Assembly: GCA_002371265.1 (NCBI GenBank)
Contig: DFGT01000039.1
Coordinates: forward strand, 62,001 to 126,000
Direction: 5' to 3'
Source: Bacteroidales bacterium UBA3743
GTDB taxonomy: Bacteria; Bacteroidota; Bacteroidia; Bacteroidales; Paludibacteraceae
DNA: 64,000 bases
Each line of letters starts with the position of its first letter. Positions within the stretch are counted from its first letter, which is position 1. Shown here piece after piece: positions 1-8,825 of this stretch. Both the position numbers and the translations under genes were made by a program. The notes under the pieces are model-generated. The model worked only from the letters and a program-made list of their open reading frames with translations. It was not told the DNA's origin and did not search any database.

Positions 1-2628
1 GTTGTGACGGACAAAATCGGTCTCAAGATTGTCTGTTCTTCTTCTGATAGGCACACTGGCAAGTGTCCATGAATTTGCACTCATTATATTGATGCTGCTT
101 TCTGTACCTTCGAAGTCGTCGATATATGCCACACTCTCTCCATTTTGTTCTATGGCTTTGGCGTGACCTGGAATCAGTTGTGCGAATTCTCCTGATAAAG
201 TGAAGTTAGACGGTGCTTTCGCCTCTACTAATGGTAGCGCGTCTGTCACTTTTGTCAACCAGTTGCTTTGGGTTGTGTATGCTGCATTCACACCCCATAT
301 GGTGTTTGATTTTGGCTCACTTCCATTAGACACTTTCTCTGTCATCGGTTTTTCTGATAGATGCATGATAGTGGCTCCGACAGACAACCTATCACTGAAT
401 TTATATTCGGTGTTGACACCGATTAGAGAAGATTTTTGTGTGCTGAACATGTTCTCACTCTCGGATGTCACATTCACCTGAGAGTTGCTGGCTAGTACTG
501 CTTCATCCAGGATTCTGACGATTCCTGCCGCATAGTCTACTGTATAACCGGTGCCTTCTTCCAATGTTCGTCCTCCAGCTGTCACTCTTACTGATCCTTT
601 CTTTGCGTATGGCTTGATTCGGATCTCGTTTCCAGAAGAAGATTTGTATTCACCTGTGATCTTGAACTTTGCATTTTCTGCATATTCGTATGCATCGCTC
701 TTGATGTTTGTGTATAATTTGTCAAACATCAAGTCTTCACATCCCGTACCTTTAAGTGCCTCGCCAAATGGCTCAACACAAGGCAGGATGATTCTACCTT
801 GAGATGCCAGCACTGTGTATCCTTCAAGAAAGTCGTATTTGCCATCAGACATTTTGCGTTGCTTGCTGTTTAATCTGTCGGCACCGATGACTTTGATCCA
901 TTTCTGATTCTTGACCTGTCCTTCTTTAGCATAGTCAAGATAAAGTCCTCCACTGCTTAAACATTTGATTTGTAGATCAAAATCTTTTTCTTGAATATTG
1001 TATCCGCCTATATTGTAGACGTTCTTCATCATCAAATCCCAAATCTCGTCGTTGTTTGGATCAACCTCAACTGTTTTGATCAACTTGGCATACAGAGCTG
1101 GGGCATCATTAGGTGATCCTGATTCAGTCTCGTTTTCCATTGTTGATGATAGATTTGACGACAACTCTCCGACACGGTATGTCTTGCCTCCCATTCGATA
1201 TTCATAGGCTACAGCCAAAACCTCTCCGCTGTTCAATGCTGTACGCAGCGAAATGTATCCTAAGTTTTCGTTTAAGGTATACTCGCTTGATGTCAGTTTC
1301 CTTGCCGACTTGATCTCTGCGTAATCTTCGTCTTTCTTTAGAAGACTAAGCTCAGGAATGTCTTCTATCATGTTTGCCGTACGCAATGGGTGCTTTTTAT
1401 CCTTTATTTCTGAGTACACTTCCCAATTGTCGTTTTTGGGAGTCTCAGCCCCCTTGGGCTCTCCTAATTTTTTGAATGCTATGACATTACGCGTGCTCTG
1501 TGTGTTCTGATTTTGAGTCGTGTAGTTTGAATTTGTCACCCACACATCAATATTCGTGATGACTATGCCATTCTGAATTACGGGCACTTGTCTCATCCAC
1601 TCGTCATAGTGGTCACGGAAGTATTTAGATAGGAAATAGTGTCTGTTCTCGTCATAGTCGGTGATGTCGACTTCAAATTCGGTTGTTGACGCGCCGTTTT
1701 TTGAAGTGACAGTCTCTGATTCTGTCTCTTGTTTTGAAACTACCGCAGAAACTTTCAATTTTCCATACTGTAGCTCTGTCATGACTCCGAATAGTGAGTT
1801 GCTACCTGGAATAAGTGTTGACGAGAGTGGCAGACTGACATTTCCCACATCTATTTTGCGGATGATGTCATCTTCCTTGCCTTGGTATGATAGTTTTATA
1901 AGTTCTCTGTCTGTCTCAAATGACGACTCAGTGTTATAGTTCAATTTCACGTTTATTCGGTCGCCGACGGTACCGCTTGCATTTATCTGAACTTTTGTGT
2001 CGAAATCGAAATTGTTGATCTTTCTGTTCCTCTCTGCTATACTAGGATTGTCTCGCTTGGTAAAACTAAGTCCAAAATCCAATTCCACTGTTCCTTGAAA
2101 CTTCAATTTCACACCTCCGGGTCCAAAAATCTTGTCTCCGGCGACTCCAAGCCCTATCTCGACTCCATCAAGTCCGAATTTGTTGCCTCCTTCTCCGCCT
2201 AAACGGTTTTTCTCCGCCCAATAGGAGTTCATCGACTGCTTCATCTGATAGTCGGAATATTCACTCGTTGTCATGGCAAACGGAGATGTCACATCCATAT
2301 CTCCGATTCGACGGTGGAAAATGTAAAGACCTGTTGTTGGATCGTATTCTACATCTGTCTGATAGTCAGTCCCTTGCTTGACGTCAATAGGGGTGCTCTG
2401 CTTGATCTCATCTTTTGAGACCAAACCAGATTTGGCAATGGGATAGCGTAGCTTTGTAGTGTCTGCTTGCCTGTCTTTCTTGTCGTCCTCCACAGTTTTT
2501 TCATCTGAATTGAGAATCAAATCCTGAGCGAAGGATGTCAGTCCAGCGAAAAGTGCGATCAGGGTGAAAAATAGGATTTTCGCCCTTTTGCTGAATTTTA
2601 TATTTCTCTGCTTCAATATTGAACGCAT
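1..2628 (-). CDS. sprA: SprA/Sov type IX secretion outer-membrane translocon, N-terminal part (runs off the left edge)
   Basis: An open frame runs on the minus strand from an ATG at 2628 to the window edge with no stop, giving about 876 residues of a family whose members usually exceed 2,000. Residues 1-33 form a signal peptide ending in a Ser-Phe-Ala-Gln cleavage site. The following text (a YDPTTGLY block, then MTTSEYSDYQMKQS and YW, then repeated beta-strand segments) matches the SprA/Sov N-terminal region. Known of the family: SprA is the giant outer-membrane channel of the type IX secretion system. It starts 17 bases after ruvA, an arrangement I recall from Porphyromonas, so co-transcription is likely. 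Its presence implies T9SS export, and T9SS-like tails are seen at 22482 and 35755. Confidence 0.93.
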   Translation of the reverse strand, partial: MRSILKQRNIKFSKRAKILFFTLIALFAGLTSFAQDLILNSDEKTVEDDKKDRQADTTKLRYPIAKSGLVSKDEIKQSTPIDVKQGTDYQTDVEYDPTTGLYIFHRRIGDMDVTSPFAMTTSEYSDYQMKQSMNSYWAEKNRLGGEGGNKFGLDGVEIGLGVAGDKIFGPGGVKLKFQGTVELDFGLSFTKRDNPSIAERNRKINNFDFDTKVQINASGTVGDRINVKLNYNTESSFETDRELIKLSYQGKEDDIIRKIDVGNVSLPLSSTLIPGSNSLFGVMTELQYGKLKVSAVVSKQETESETVTSKNGASTTEFEVDITDYDENRHYFLSKYFRDHYDEWMRQVPVIQNGIVITNIDVWVTNSNYTTQNQNTQSTRNVIAFKKLGEPKGAETPKNDNWEVYSEIKDKKHPLRTANMIEDIPELSLLKKDEDYAEIKSARKLTSSEYTLNENLGYISLRTALNSGEVLAVAYEYRMGGKTYRVGELSSNLSSTMENETESGSPNDAPALYAKLIKTVEVDPNNDEIWDLMMKNVYNIGGYNIQEKDFDLQIKCLSSGGLYLDYAKEGQVKNQKWIKVIGADRLNSKQRKMSDGKYDFLEGYTVLASQGRIILPCVEPFGEALKGTGCEDLMFDKLYTNIKSDAYEYAENAKFKITGEYKSSSGNEIRIKPYAKKGSVRVTAGGRTLEEGTGYTVDYAAGIVRILDEAVLASNSQVNVTSESENMFSTQKSSLIGVNTEYKFSDRLSVGATIMHLSEKPMTEKVSNGSEPKSNTIWGVNAAYTTQSNWLTKVTDALPLVEAKAPSNFTLSGEFAQLIPGHAKAIEQNGESVAYIDDFEGTESSINIMSANSWTLASVPIRRRTDNLETDFVRHN

Positions 2629-2644
2629 TATATGGAATCTAAAA

Positions 2645-3244
2645 TTAAACTCGTTTTAGTTGGGCCAAAGCCTCTTTGATTAGCTGAACAACAGTGGCAT
2701 TTGGTGTCGTCTTTAGAATTGCCGACACGACTTTCTCTGCCGCTGGCTGAGCACAATCCATCATCACCAAAGCTGCGACAGCTTCTTGCTTCGCTTGTAT
2801 TGCCGCGCTTCCTGCTGGAGATGAAGAATCACCGTCGTCTGCATAACCTTTTATCTTGTCTTTCAACTCGATGATTATTTTTTGTGCTGTCTTCAATCCG
2901 ATGCCTTTCACACCTTTGATGGCAACCACGTCGTCTGACATGATCACATTTGCCAATTCCGCTGATGTATAGGAAGATAGGATCAGACGTGCTGTGTTCA
3001 CTCCGACTCCGCTTACTGAAGTAAGAAGATTGAAAACTTCTCGCTCACGTTTGTCTGCAAATCCGTAGAAAAGGTGAGCGTCCTCTCTTACGATATGCTG
3101 TACATAAATCTTTGCTTCACTTTTCCCTTCAAGTGCTGCATATGTAGTGAGACTTATATTTATGTTGTAGCCGATCTGTCCGGCTTCAATCACCAGATAG
3201 GTCGGGTTTAACTCTATAATCTTACCTGATATATATTCGTACAT
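2645..3244 (-). CDS. ruvA: Holliday junction branch migration protein RuvA
   Basis: The 199-residue product has the normal length and architecture: an N-terminal OB-fold beginning MYEYISGKIIEL, two helix-hairpin-helix motifs (around GVGVNTARLIL and GIGLKTAQKII), and a short C-terminal domain after an acidic/serine linker near residue 140. Known of the family: RuvA tetramers bind four-way junctions and load the RuvB motor for branch migration in recombinational repair. No ruvB or ruvC is in the window. A minus-strand TAnnTTTG box lies at 3270-3277, about 26 bases upstream of the ATG. sprA follows closely. Confidence 0.97.
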   Translation of the reverse strand: MYEYISGKIIELNPTYLVIEAGQIGYNINISLTTYAALEGKSEAKIYVQHIVREDAHLFYGFADKREREVFNLLTSVSGVGVNTARLILSSYTSAELANVIMSDDVVAIKGVKGIGLKTAQKIIIELKDKIKGYADDGDSSSPAGSAAIQAKQEAVAALVMMDCAQPAAEKVVSAILKTTPNATVVQLIKEALAQLKRV

Positions 3245-3269
3245 AAAGCCTATTATATCATAATTTAGG

Positions 3270-3277
3270 CAAAAGTA
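3270..3277 (-). promoter_or_regulatory. Candidate -7 box for ruvA
   Basis: Read on the minus strand this is TACTTTTG, matching the Bacteroidota TAnnTTTG element. No TTTG lies about 19 bases further upstream, so only half of the consensus is present. Confidence 0.4.
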
Positions 3278-3940
3278 ATAAAAATTGCCGATTCTTTCTA
3301 TGCCTTTTTTAAATTTAGCATTATTTATGATTTGCTTCTTTTCTTTATCAACTTTCGAAAAAATATTTTTATTGATTCGTCAGAAAAAATTCCTGCTAGT
3401 TGTCTGCTCTTTTTAACGTTAGTTTATACTATACGTTTTTTTTGTCGCAGCAGATGAAAGACAAATCTTTATACATAACGTAGACTTGTTGTTTTTATTG
3501 TGTTTGCTCGAGAAAAATGATGTGATCGATATGATTTTGTCTGCCTACCTAGATGTAATCACTACGTGATATCCGTAATATTCAGACAACTAATATTAGT
3601 ACAATTCCAAATACACCTTTGTTTGTATTATATTTATTTTAGTGTTTCCCATGTTCCTGTTTTCTCCGTTGGGGAGTTTTCTCGCACACACTTGTTGTGG
3701 TTTTTCCAAGTGTCTGATATTATAGTTGACACTGTTTTATGTTTGATCATTATTCCTATTGCGGGCAGATTTGAATATTTGTCTGGTATCTGAGAGATTC
3801 GTCTGAAAGACGCTACCGAGCAAAGCGAGAATAACCCGTGACAACGTCTTGGAAAAGTGCAGCAATGTCATAAAATTTTGTCTGAAAGGCAATACAATAG
3901 AAATTGCTTTTCCGTCTTGCTTCCTCAAAAATGTAGATTT

Positions 3941-4076
3941 TCTCTTAAAACTCCATGTCTCTGTATTTATATGTGCTCGTCTACGCTCGCAAGTGGGGAT
4001 GGGGTAGGACGATTCCGTCCTTAACAATCCTCATTTATGACACTCCAACTATCTTTTTGATTTCGCCGAATTGACG
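3941..4076 (+). repeat. Dispersed repeat copy 1 (ggcccttaacaatcctc family)
   Basis: It carries the family order: a 'ctctgt' segment, an imperfect gctcg...cgctcgc palindrome, 'gtgggg', then 'ccttaacaatcctcatttatgacac', and ends at GAATTGACG. It is the most diverged copy. It shares the rightmost 50 bases only with the copy at 51027-51195. Confidence 0.75.
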
Positions 4077-4083
4077 TTAAAAT

Positions 4084-4112
4084 AAAAAGGAGACGCAATT
4101 ACTCGCGTCTCC
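4084..4112 (-). terminator. Rho-independent terminator after ddh
   Basis: Arms GGAGACGC (4089-4096) and GCGTCTCC (4105-4112) pair perfectly around an 8-base loop. On the minus strand the hairpin is followed by a T-rich run (complement of 4081-4088). It lies 84 bases past the ddh stop. The GGAGACG/CGTCTCC arms recur at several other sites in the window. Confidence 0.85.
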
Positions 4113-4195
4113 AAATATAATTTTATTCGTTCTTTTGTTTTACACAGAGATATGTCTGTTATTCAGATATTTGTGAGCGTTGCACACAAAACCGT

Positions 4196-5092
4196 TTATA
4201 CCAGACCCTTGATCAAAGCCTCTCTGTCGCCGGCAAGAAGATCCATAGGGGCGATTTCAGGAAGTGTGTAGCAACCTGCGTTCTGCTTCTTCACTGCTCT
4301 ACAGCAAGATACAAGCACCTGTGATGTCAATGCAGGGTTGTTGATCTTCATTGTGAATGTGAACAACTGGTTCTGTGTCTTTCCGCTCACACCCTTGCGC
4401 TCAAGAAGAACGCCGTGTCCCATGTCTCTTACATCATCAACACTTGCCACAGGGATGACGTGAGTCTCGTCGTGTGCGAAATAGTCGTCAGATTTGATCT
4501 CTTTTGTCACCTCTTCAAGAGTTGCACCCTCTTCAAGCTCAACGTAAACCATACGGCGGTGTACGCTTGTTCCCAAAGGAATTGTCATTGATAGAGCGTT
4601 CTTCACACCCTTCTTTGAGCGAGCCACTACAGAGTGTCCCATACTCATTCCAGGTCCGAAGTTAGTATATGTGATGCCCTTAGGAGCCATAGCCATAAGA
4701 AGTGTACGGATCACTGAATCTGTACCTGGATCCCAACCTGCAGAGATGATTGCTGCGGTGCCGTTCTTCTTTGCGATAGCGTCAAGTTGCTGACGTAGAT
4801 CCCAAATTCCGCCGTGGATATCGTAGCTGTCTACTGTGCAGATGCCTTTTGCCAACAATGCAGAAGCTGTTGCTGGGACATCACGGGTAGGAGTTGCGAG
4901 AATAGCAACGTCTACTTTTCCAAGCTCGTCAATGTTAGACACTACTTTCAAATCCTTAATTTCATCTGGAACGACGCTGGCATTTCTTCTTACTACACCA
5001 GCAATCTCCATATCATCAGCTACTCTAAGAGCTTCGATTGCGTATTTTCCGATATTGCCGTAGCCAACTACAGCGACTCTTAATTTACTCAT
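4196..5092 (-). CDS. ddh: meso-Diaminopimelate D-dehydrogenase
   Basis: The 298-residue protein has an N-terminal NADP-binding Rossmann motif (VVGYGNIGKYAIEAL, residues 8-22) and a C-terminal substrate domain; length and text fit Ddh/DapDH. Known reaction: reversible NADPH-dependent reductive amination of tetrahydrodipicolinate to meso-DAP, a one-step route to the peptidoglycan cross-linking residue and lysine precursor. Its neighbour gdhA performs the analogous ammonia-fixing reaction on 2-oxoglutarate. Each gene has its own terminator, so they are adjacent units rather than a tight operon. I could not find a clear promoter box in the 150 bases upstream. Confidence 0.95.
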   Translation of the reverse strand: MSKLRVAVVGYGNIGKYAIEALRVADDMEIAGVVRRNASVVPDEIKDLKVVSNIDELGKVDVAILATPTRDVPATASALLAKGICTVDSYDIHGGIWDLRQQLDAIAKKNGTAAIISAGWDPGTDSVIRTLLMAMAPKGITYTNFGPGMSMGHSVVARSKKGVKNALSMTIPLGTSVHRRMVYVELEEGATLEEVTKEIKSDDYFAHDETHVIPVASVDDVRDMGHGVLLERKGVSGKTQNQLFTFTMKINNPALTSQVLVSCCRAVKKQNAGCYTLPEIAPMDLLAGDREALIKGLV

Positions 5093-5169
5093 GTCTGAAT
5101 ATTGATATTTGAATTGTTGTTATGTGATTAAGTCCAAAATAGGAAATCCTGCCGTTTTACGGAAGGATT

Positions 5170-5218
5170 AAAAAAAGAAAGGACAGACATTCAAATTGCT
5201 TCGATAGTCTATCCTTTC
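5170..5218 (-). terminator. Rho-independent terminator after gdhA
   Basis: Arms GAAAGGACAGAC (5177-5188) and GTCTATCCTTTC (5207-5218) pair with one mismatch. On the minus strand the stem is followed by seven T residues (complement of 5170-5176). It lies 25 bases past the gdhA stop and separates it from ddh. Confidence 0.85.
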
Positions 5219-5242
5219 CATTATGCATATTTCAATTTAGGA

Positions 5243-6601
5243 TTAGCAAAGACCCTGAGCCAACATAGCGTCAGCAACCTTAACGAATCCAGCGATGTTA
5301 GCACCCTTAACGTAGTTGACAGTACCGTCAGCTTCCTTACCGTACTTAACACAGTTGTCGTGGATGTTCTTCATGATGCTCTTAAGCTTGTTGTCAACCT
5401 CCTCAGCTGTCCAAGAGATACGACCTGAGTTCTGACACATCTCAAGACCTGAAGTTGCAACACCACCAGCGTTAGATGCCTTACCTGGAGAGTAAAGGAT
5501 CTTAGCAGCAAGGAATGCCTCAACTGCACCGATTGTAGAAGGCATGTTAGCACCCTCAGCAACTACCTTAACACCCTTAGCAAGAAGTGCCTTTGCATCT
5601 GCCTCATCAAGCTCGTTCTGAGTTGCACATGGCATAGCTACATCAAGAGTCTTGATGTCTGCGATCTGCCAAGGACGTGCGTTCTCGTAATACTTAGCTG
5701 ATGGATACTTAGCAGCGTACTCCTTGATACGACCACGCTTAACATTCTTCAAATCGAAGATGAAGTCAAGCTTAGCTGCATCGATACCGTCTGGATCGTA
5801 GATTGTACCGTTTGAGTCTGATACTGTAAGAACCTTAGCACCTAGCTGAGTACACTTCTGAACAGCGTACTGTGCTACGTTACCAGAACCAGAGATTGCT
5901 ACAGTCTTGCCCTTCAAAGTGTCGCCCTTAGTCTCAAGCATGTACTGTGCGAAATATGTTGTACCGTAACCAGTTGCCTCAGGACGGATCAAAGATCCAC
6001 CGAATGAAAGACCCTTACCAGTCAAAACTCCTGTGAACTCGTTACGAAGTCTCTTGTACTGACCGAACATGTAACCAACCTCACGAGCACCTGTACCTAT
6101 ATCTCCTGCAGGAACGTCTGTGTCAGCTCCAATGTGACGTGAAAGCTCTGTCATGAAGCTCTGGCAGAAACGCATAACCTCGTTGTCTGACTTGCCCTTA
6201 GGGTCGAAGTCTGAACCTCCTTTACCACCACCCATTGGAAGTGTTGTCAAAGAGTTCTTAAGAACCTGCTCGAAAGCAAGGAACTTCAAAAGTCCAAGGT
6301 TTACTGAAGGGTGAAGACGGATACCGCCTTTGTATGGTCCGATAGCTGAGTTCATCTGAACGCGGAAACCACGGTTGATCTGGAACTCGCCTTTGTCGTC
6401 GATCCAAGGAACACGGAAGATGATTACTCTTTCAGGCTCACACATTCTCTCAAGAATCTTTGCCTCTTTGTACTTAGGGTTTGCCTCGATGAATGGTAGC
6501 AAGCTCTCTACTACCTCACGAACTGCCTGGTGGAATACTTCTTCGCCTGGATTCTTAGCGATGACTTTCGCCATGAAATCCTCAACCATCTTGTTGCTCA
6601 T
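5243..6601 (-). CDS. gdhA: NADP-type glutamate dehydrogenase
   Basis: The product is 452 residues, the usual length of hexameric bacterial GdhA. The substrate-binding/catalytic stretch PMGGGKGGSDFDPKGKS lies near residue 123 and the Rossmann segment AISGSGNVAQYA near residue 235. Known reaction: 2-oxoglutarate plus ammonia plus NADPH gives glutamate. The NADP preference is inferred from the family. It has a full minus-strand promoter at 6719-6748 and its own terminator, so it is a single-gene unit. Codon use in this gene is strongly biased, with many GTT/TTC/AAG repeats, as expected for an abundant protein. Confidence 0.96.
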   Translation of the reverse strand: MSNKMVEDFMAKVIAKNPGEEVFHQAVREVVESLLPFIEANPKYKEAKILERMCEPERVIIFRVPWIDDKGEFQINRGFRVQMNSAIGPYKGGIRLHPSVNLGLLKFLAFEQVLKNSLTTLPMGGGKGGSDFDPKGKSDNEVMRFCQSFMTELSRHIGADTDVPAGDIGTGAREVGYMFGQYKRLRNEFTGVLTGKGLSFGGSLIRPEATGYGTTYFAQYMLETKGDTLKGKTVAISGSGNVAQYAVQKCTQLGAKVLTVSDSNGTIYDPDGIDAAKLDFIFDLKNVKRGRIKEYAAKYPSAKYYENARPWQIADIKTLDVAMPCATQNELDEADAKALLAKGVKVVAEGANMPSTIGAVEAFLAAKILYSPGKASNAGGVATSGLEMCQNSGRISWTAEEVDNKLKSIMKNIHDNCVKYGKEADGTVNYVKGANIAGFVKVADAMLAQGLC

Positions 6602-6718
6602 TTTGTGATAATTTTAAATTTTTATTTCTTTTTTTTCTTTTTCTAAAAATGTGTAAAAAGAATACATATTCACGGTTGCTTTTTGCATTTGTTTGCCGTT
6701 GTGCTCGTTTTACGTTTG

Positions 6719-6748
6719 CAAAAGTATAAAAAAAATGACAAAAACAAA
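6719..6748 (-). promoter_or_regulatory. Promoter of gdhA (-33/-7, Bacteroides type)
   Basis: On the minus strand there is TTTG (complement of 6745-6748), 18 bases, then TACTTTTG (complement of 6719-6726). This fits the TTTG/TAnnTTTG consensus of Bacteroidota primary-sigma promoters and predicts a leader of about 110 bases before the gdhA ATG. Confidence 0.7.
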
Positions 6749-7084
6749 CAAAAATGTAGGAAAAAATCGAAAAAGATGGAAAAAATCTAAAAATTAACCA
6801 TTTTTGGTGACTTTTATTCAAAATTGTATGCGAATTGTAACATTTTGTAACCTTATGCATATTTTGCAGCTTGTTATTGGTCGTTTTTGTGTCATTTTTA
6901 TATTTGAATTTTACAATTCGATACAAAAAAACGTCCAAATGATACTTTCTGAAACACAAAATGCGTGATTTTTTACCAAACAGTAATTGCAAAATGTATG
7001 CTGATGGATGAGGGTGATGACCTGACAAAAATGCGGGCAGGTTTGAAACCTACCCCTACGGATCTGGAATGCCGTTGTCTTTTT

Positions 7085-7212
7085 GAGGATAGTTAAGGGC
7101 CCATGTTTATAGATATTGGCCCTAACCCATCCCAATGTGCGAGCCGTAGGCGAGCACGAATTTAATAAAACCACAGTGCATAAAACCACAGAGTTACAAG
7201 GATCACAGAGAA
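7085..7212 (-). repeat. Dispersed repeat copy 2
   Basis: On the minus strand it reads ctctgtg...ctctgtggtttta, then gctcgcctacggctcgcac, then a ggttagggcc...tatctataaacatgggccc core, ending at the ttaac.atcctc end. It is inverted relative to the copy at 7284-7358, so the two form terminal inverted repeats around a short AT-rich centre. Confidence 0.8.
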
Positions 7213-7283
7213 CGGCTACGCCTTTTTATGAGAAAAAAAGAGATCTAAATCGGTTTATATGGAATAAATTCAATTTTTGAATG

Positions 7284-7358
7284 CTCGTCCTTGCGGACTC
7301 GCAGAGGACGAGGGGTTAGGACCAATATCTATAAACATGGGCCCTTAACAATCCTCAT
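7284..7358 (+). repeat. Dispersed repeat copy 3
   Basis: It begins in the palindromic gctcgtc...actcgc segment, continues through ggggttagg and the tatctataaacatgggccc core, and ends at ttaacaatcctc. It is in inverted orientation to copy 2. The core of about 45 bases is nearly identical in both. Confidence 0.8.
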
Positions 7359-7423
7359 TTTAAGATCTAAAAATATAAACAGTCTTAATTTATATGACAA
7401 TATAACGACCTTTCGTCCTTCAA

Positions 7424-7454
7424 TTTGTCTGTTGCCAAAAAAATATTATTTTTG
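7424..7454 (+). promoter_or_regulatory. Promoter of the DoxX/MauE-like gene
   Basis: TTTG at 7424-7427, exactly 19 bases, then TATTTTTG at 7447-7454: a full match to the Bacteroides -33/-7 consensus. It predicts a leader of roughly 25 bases before the ATG at 7487. Confidence 0.75.
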
Positions 7455-7486
7455 CACTCAATTAATATACTTTTTATTTGATAGTT

Positions 7487-8761
7487 ATGAGTGATCAGCA
7501 GAAAGGTAATGTAGTGATGGCTCTGCAGATACTGTTGGGCTTGGTGTTTTTATTCAGTGGATTCGCTAAGGTTATCGATCCTCTTGGCGGATGGTATAAG
7601 GTGGACGACTATTTGACTGCGTTCTCATGGGATGGGTTGAAGACGTTGAGTTTTCTCGGCAGTGTGCTGTTGAATATCGTTGAGTTCGCTCTCGGCACTT
7701 GCCTGCTTCTTGGAGTATGGCCTAGAATGACTTCTATAGGTGTCTTGATTTTTATGGTGATATACACTCCGCTCACTCTTTATATAGCTATCTATAATCC
7801 TGTCACTGACTGCGGATGCTTCGGTGAGGCTCTGAAAATTTCCAACTGGCAGACATTCTGGAAAAATATCGTTTTCTCTATAATGGGTGTCATATTATAT
7901 ATGTGGCACGAACACAGCTCTCGTGACAAGAGTATCTTGAAATTCATTGTTGTGTCGGCATATACCGGTTTGTTCTTGGTTGTCGTCAGCTACTACTGCT
8001 ATTATAATCTGCCAATAATCGACTTCCGTCCTTACAGCATCGGCACAAACATCCCTGCAAGCATGGAGGTGCCTGAGGGCGCACCGTCGGATGTGTATGA
8101 GACTTATCTGACTTATGAAAAGAATGGGGAGAAGAAGGAGTTCACTCTTCAGGATTACCCTAAGAATGATTCGACATGGACTTTCGTCGACAGCCGCAGC
8201 GAGCTGATTGAGAAGGGCTACGAACCGCCTATCCACGATTTCACAATGGAGGATCCAGACGATGGAGATCTCACGGAGGATGTAATGGCAAACGAAGGTT
8301 TCTCTTTCATCGCCGTCTCTTCAAGAATAGACAAGGCTGATATGGAGCAGGCCCATAAGATCAATGAAGTCCACGAGTTTTGCGAGGCTAATGGTTTGAA
8401 ACTATATATGCTTACATCCACAGGTATCGGAAGTGATGAACTGAATGCTTTCATTCAGGAGACGGGAGCACAATATAAGTTTTTGAATGCCGACGAGATC
8501 ACATTGAAGACTATCGTCCGTTCCAACCCCGGACTTGTTCTGATTAAGGGAGGCAATGTGGTGAACAAGTGGGCAGTGAAGAATATTCCTGATTTCCAGA
8601 AACTGCTTGATGAAGCTGGCGGCGATATGGAGAAGGTAGACGAGATGCAGATGCACAAGCCAAACAATTGGGCTACAGCGTTCATCTTCTTCGCTATCTA
8701 TTTCGCAGGACTGTTCGCTGTGTGGTTTGCAGTGAAGAAGTTCTTTGTGAAGAAAGCATAA
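7487..8761 (+). CDS. DoxX/MauE-like membrane protein with C-terminal thioredoxin-like region
   Basis: The frame is open from a TTG at 7478, but the ATG at 7487 (MSDQQKGN) fits better behind the promoter. The product is 424 residues. The N-terminal 150 residues hold four hydrophobic segments and the DCGCFGE motif near residue 110, typical of MauE/DoxX-like quinone-interacting membrane proteins. A soluble middle (about residues 190-370) has a thioredoxin-like strand/helix pattern but no CxxC pair. One more membrane segment lies near residues 395-415. Families of this kind act in periplasmic redox or disulfide chemistry; the exact role is unknown. A strong terminator follows at 8782. Confidence 0.75.
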   Translation: MSDQQKGNVVMALQILLGLVFLFSGFAKVIDPLGGWYKVDDYLTAFSWDGLKTLSFLGSVLLNIVEFALGTCLLLGVWPRMTSIGVLIFMVIYTPLTLYIAIYNPVTDCGCFGEALKISNWQTFWKNIVFSIMGVILYMWHEHSSRDKSILKFIVVSAYTGLFLVVVSYYCYYNLPIIDFRPYSIGTNIPASMEVPEGAPSDVYETYLTYEKNGEKKEFTLQDYPKNDSTWTFVDSRSELIEKGYEPPIHDFTMEDPDDGDLTEDVMANEGFSFIAVSSRIDKADMEQAHKINEVHEFCEANGLKLYMLTSTGIGSDELNAFIQETGAQYKFLNADEITLKTIVRSNPGLVLIKGGNVVNKWAVKNIPDFQKLLDEAGGDMEKVDEMQMHKPNNWATAFIFFAIYFAGLFAVWFAVKKFFVKKA

Positions 8762-8781
8762 TCTAAAGATCTAAATTTTAC

Positions 8782-8821
8782 AGGATGTGTCAGAGCCAGT
8801 CATGGTGACACATCCTTTTTT
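8782..8821 (+). terminator. Rho-independent terminator
   Basis: Arms AGGATGTGTCA (8782-8792) and TGACACATCCT (8806-8816) pair perfectly over 11 bases, followed by a T run (8816-8821). It ends the DoxX/MauE-like gene. It also argues against the GTG at 8787 as the start of the next gene, since that codon lies in the stem. Confidence 0.9.
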
Positions 8822-8825
8822 GCTT

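Larger units (their letters stand above)
3245..4195. other. Gap of 950 bases with no convincing gene
   Basis: The stretch is AT-rich. It contains the ruvA promoter box near 3270, a dispersed-repeat copy at about 3941-4076 and the ddh terminator at 4084-4112. Short open frames (for example 3566-3793 on plus and 3737-4027 on minus) have no recognisable product, and the second is a translation of the repeat. The part 3300-3940 shows nothing I can name. Confidence 0.6.
6602..7486. other. Gap of 885 bases holding two promoters and an inverted repeat pair
   Basis: 6602-6760 is the gdhA leader and promoter. 6760-7080 is AT-rich with no recognisable gene. 7085-7358 holds two inverted copies of the dispersed repeat. 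7424-7454 is the promoter of the next gene. Minus-strand frames at 6582-7028 and 6911-7189 are low-complexity or repeat translations. Confidence 0.65.

Noticed and set aside
3737..4027. Minus-strand frame of 96 codons in the ruvA-ddh gap
   Set aside because: It mainly translates dispersed-repeat copy 1 and has no start context or homology.
6582..7028. 148-codon minus-strand frame upstream of gdhA
   Set aside because: Low-complexity Lys/Phe/Asn-rich translation of AT-rich DNA, overlapping the gdhA promoter, with no family resemblance.
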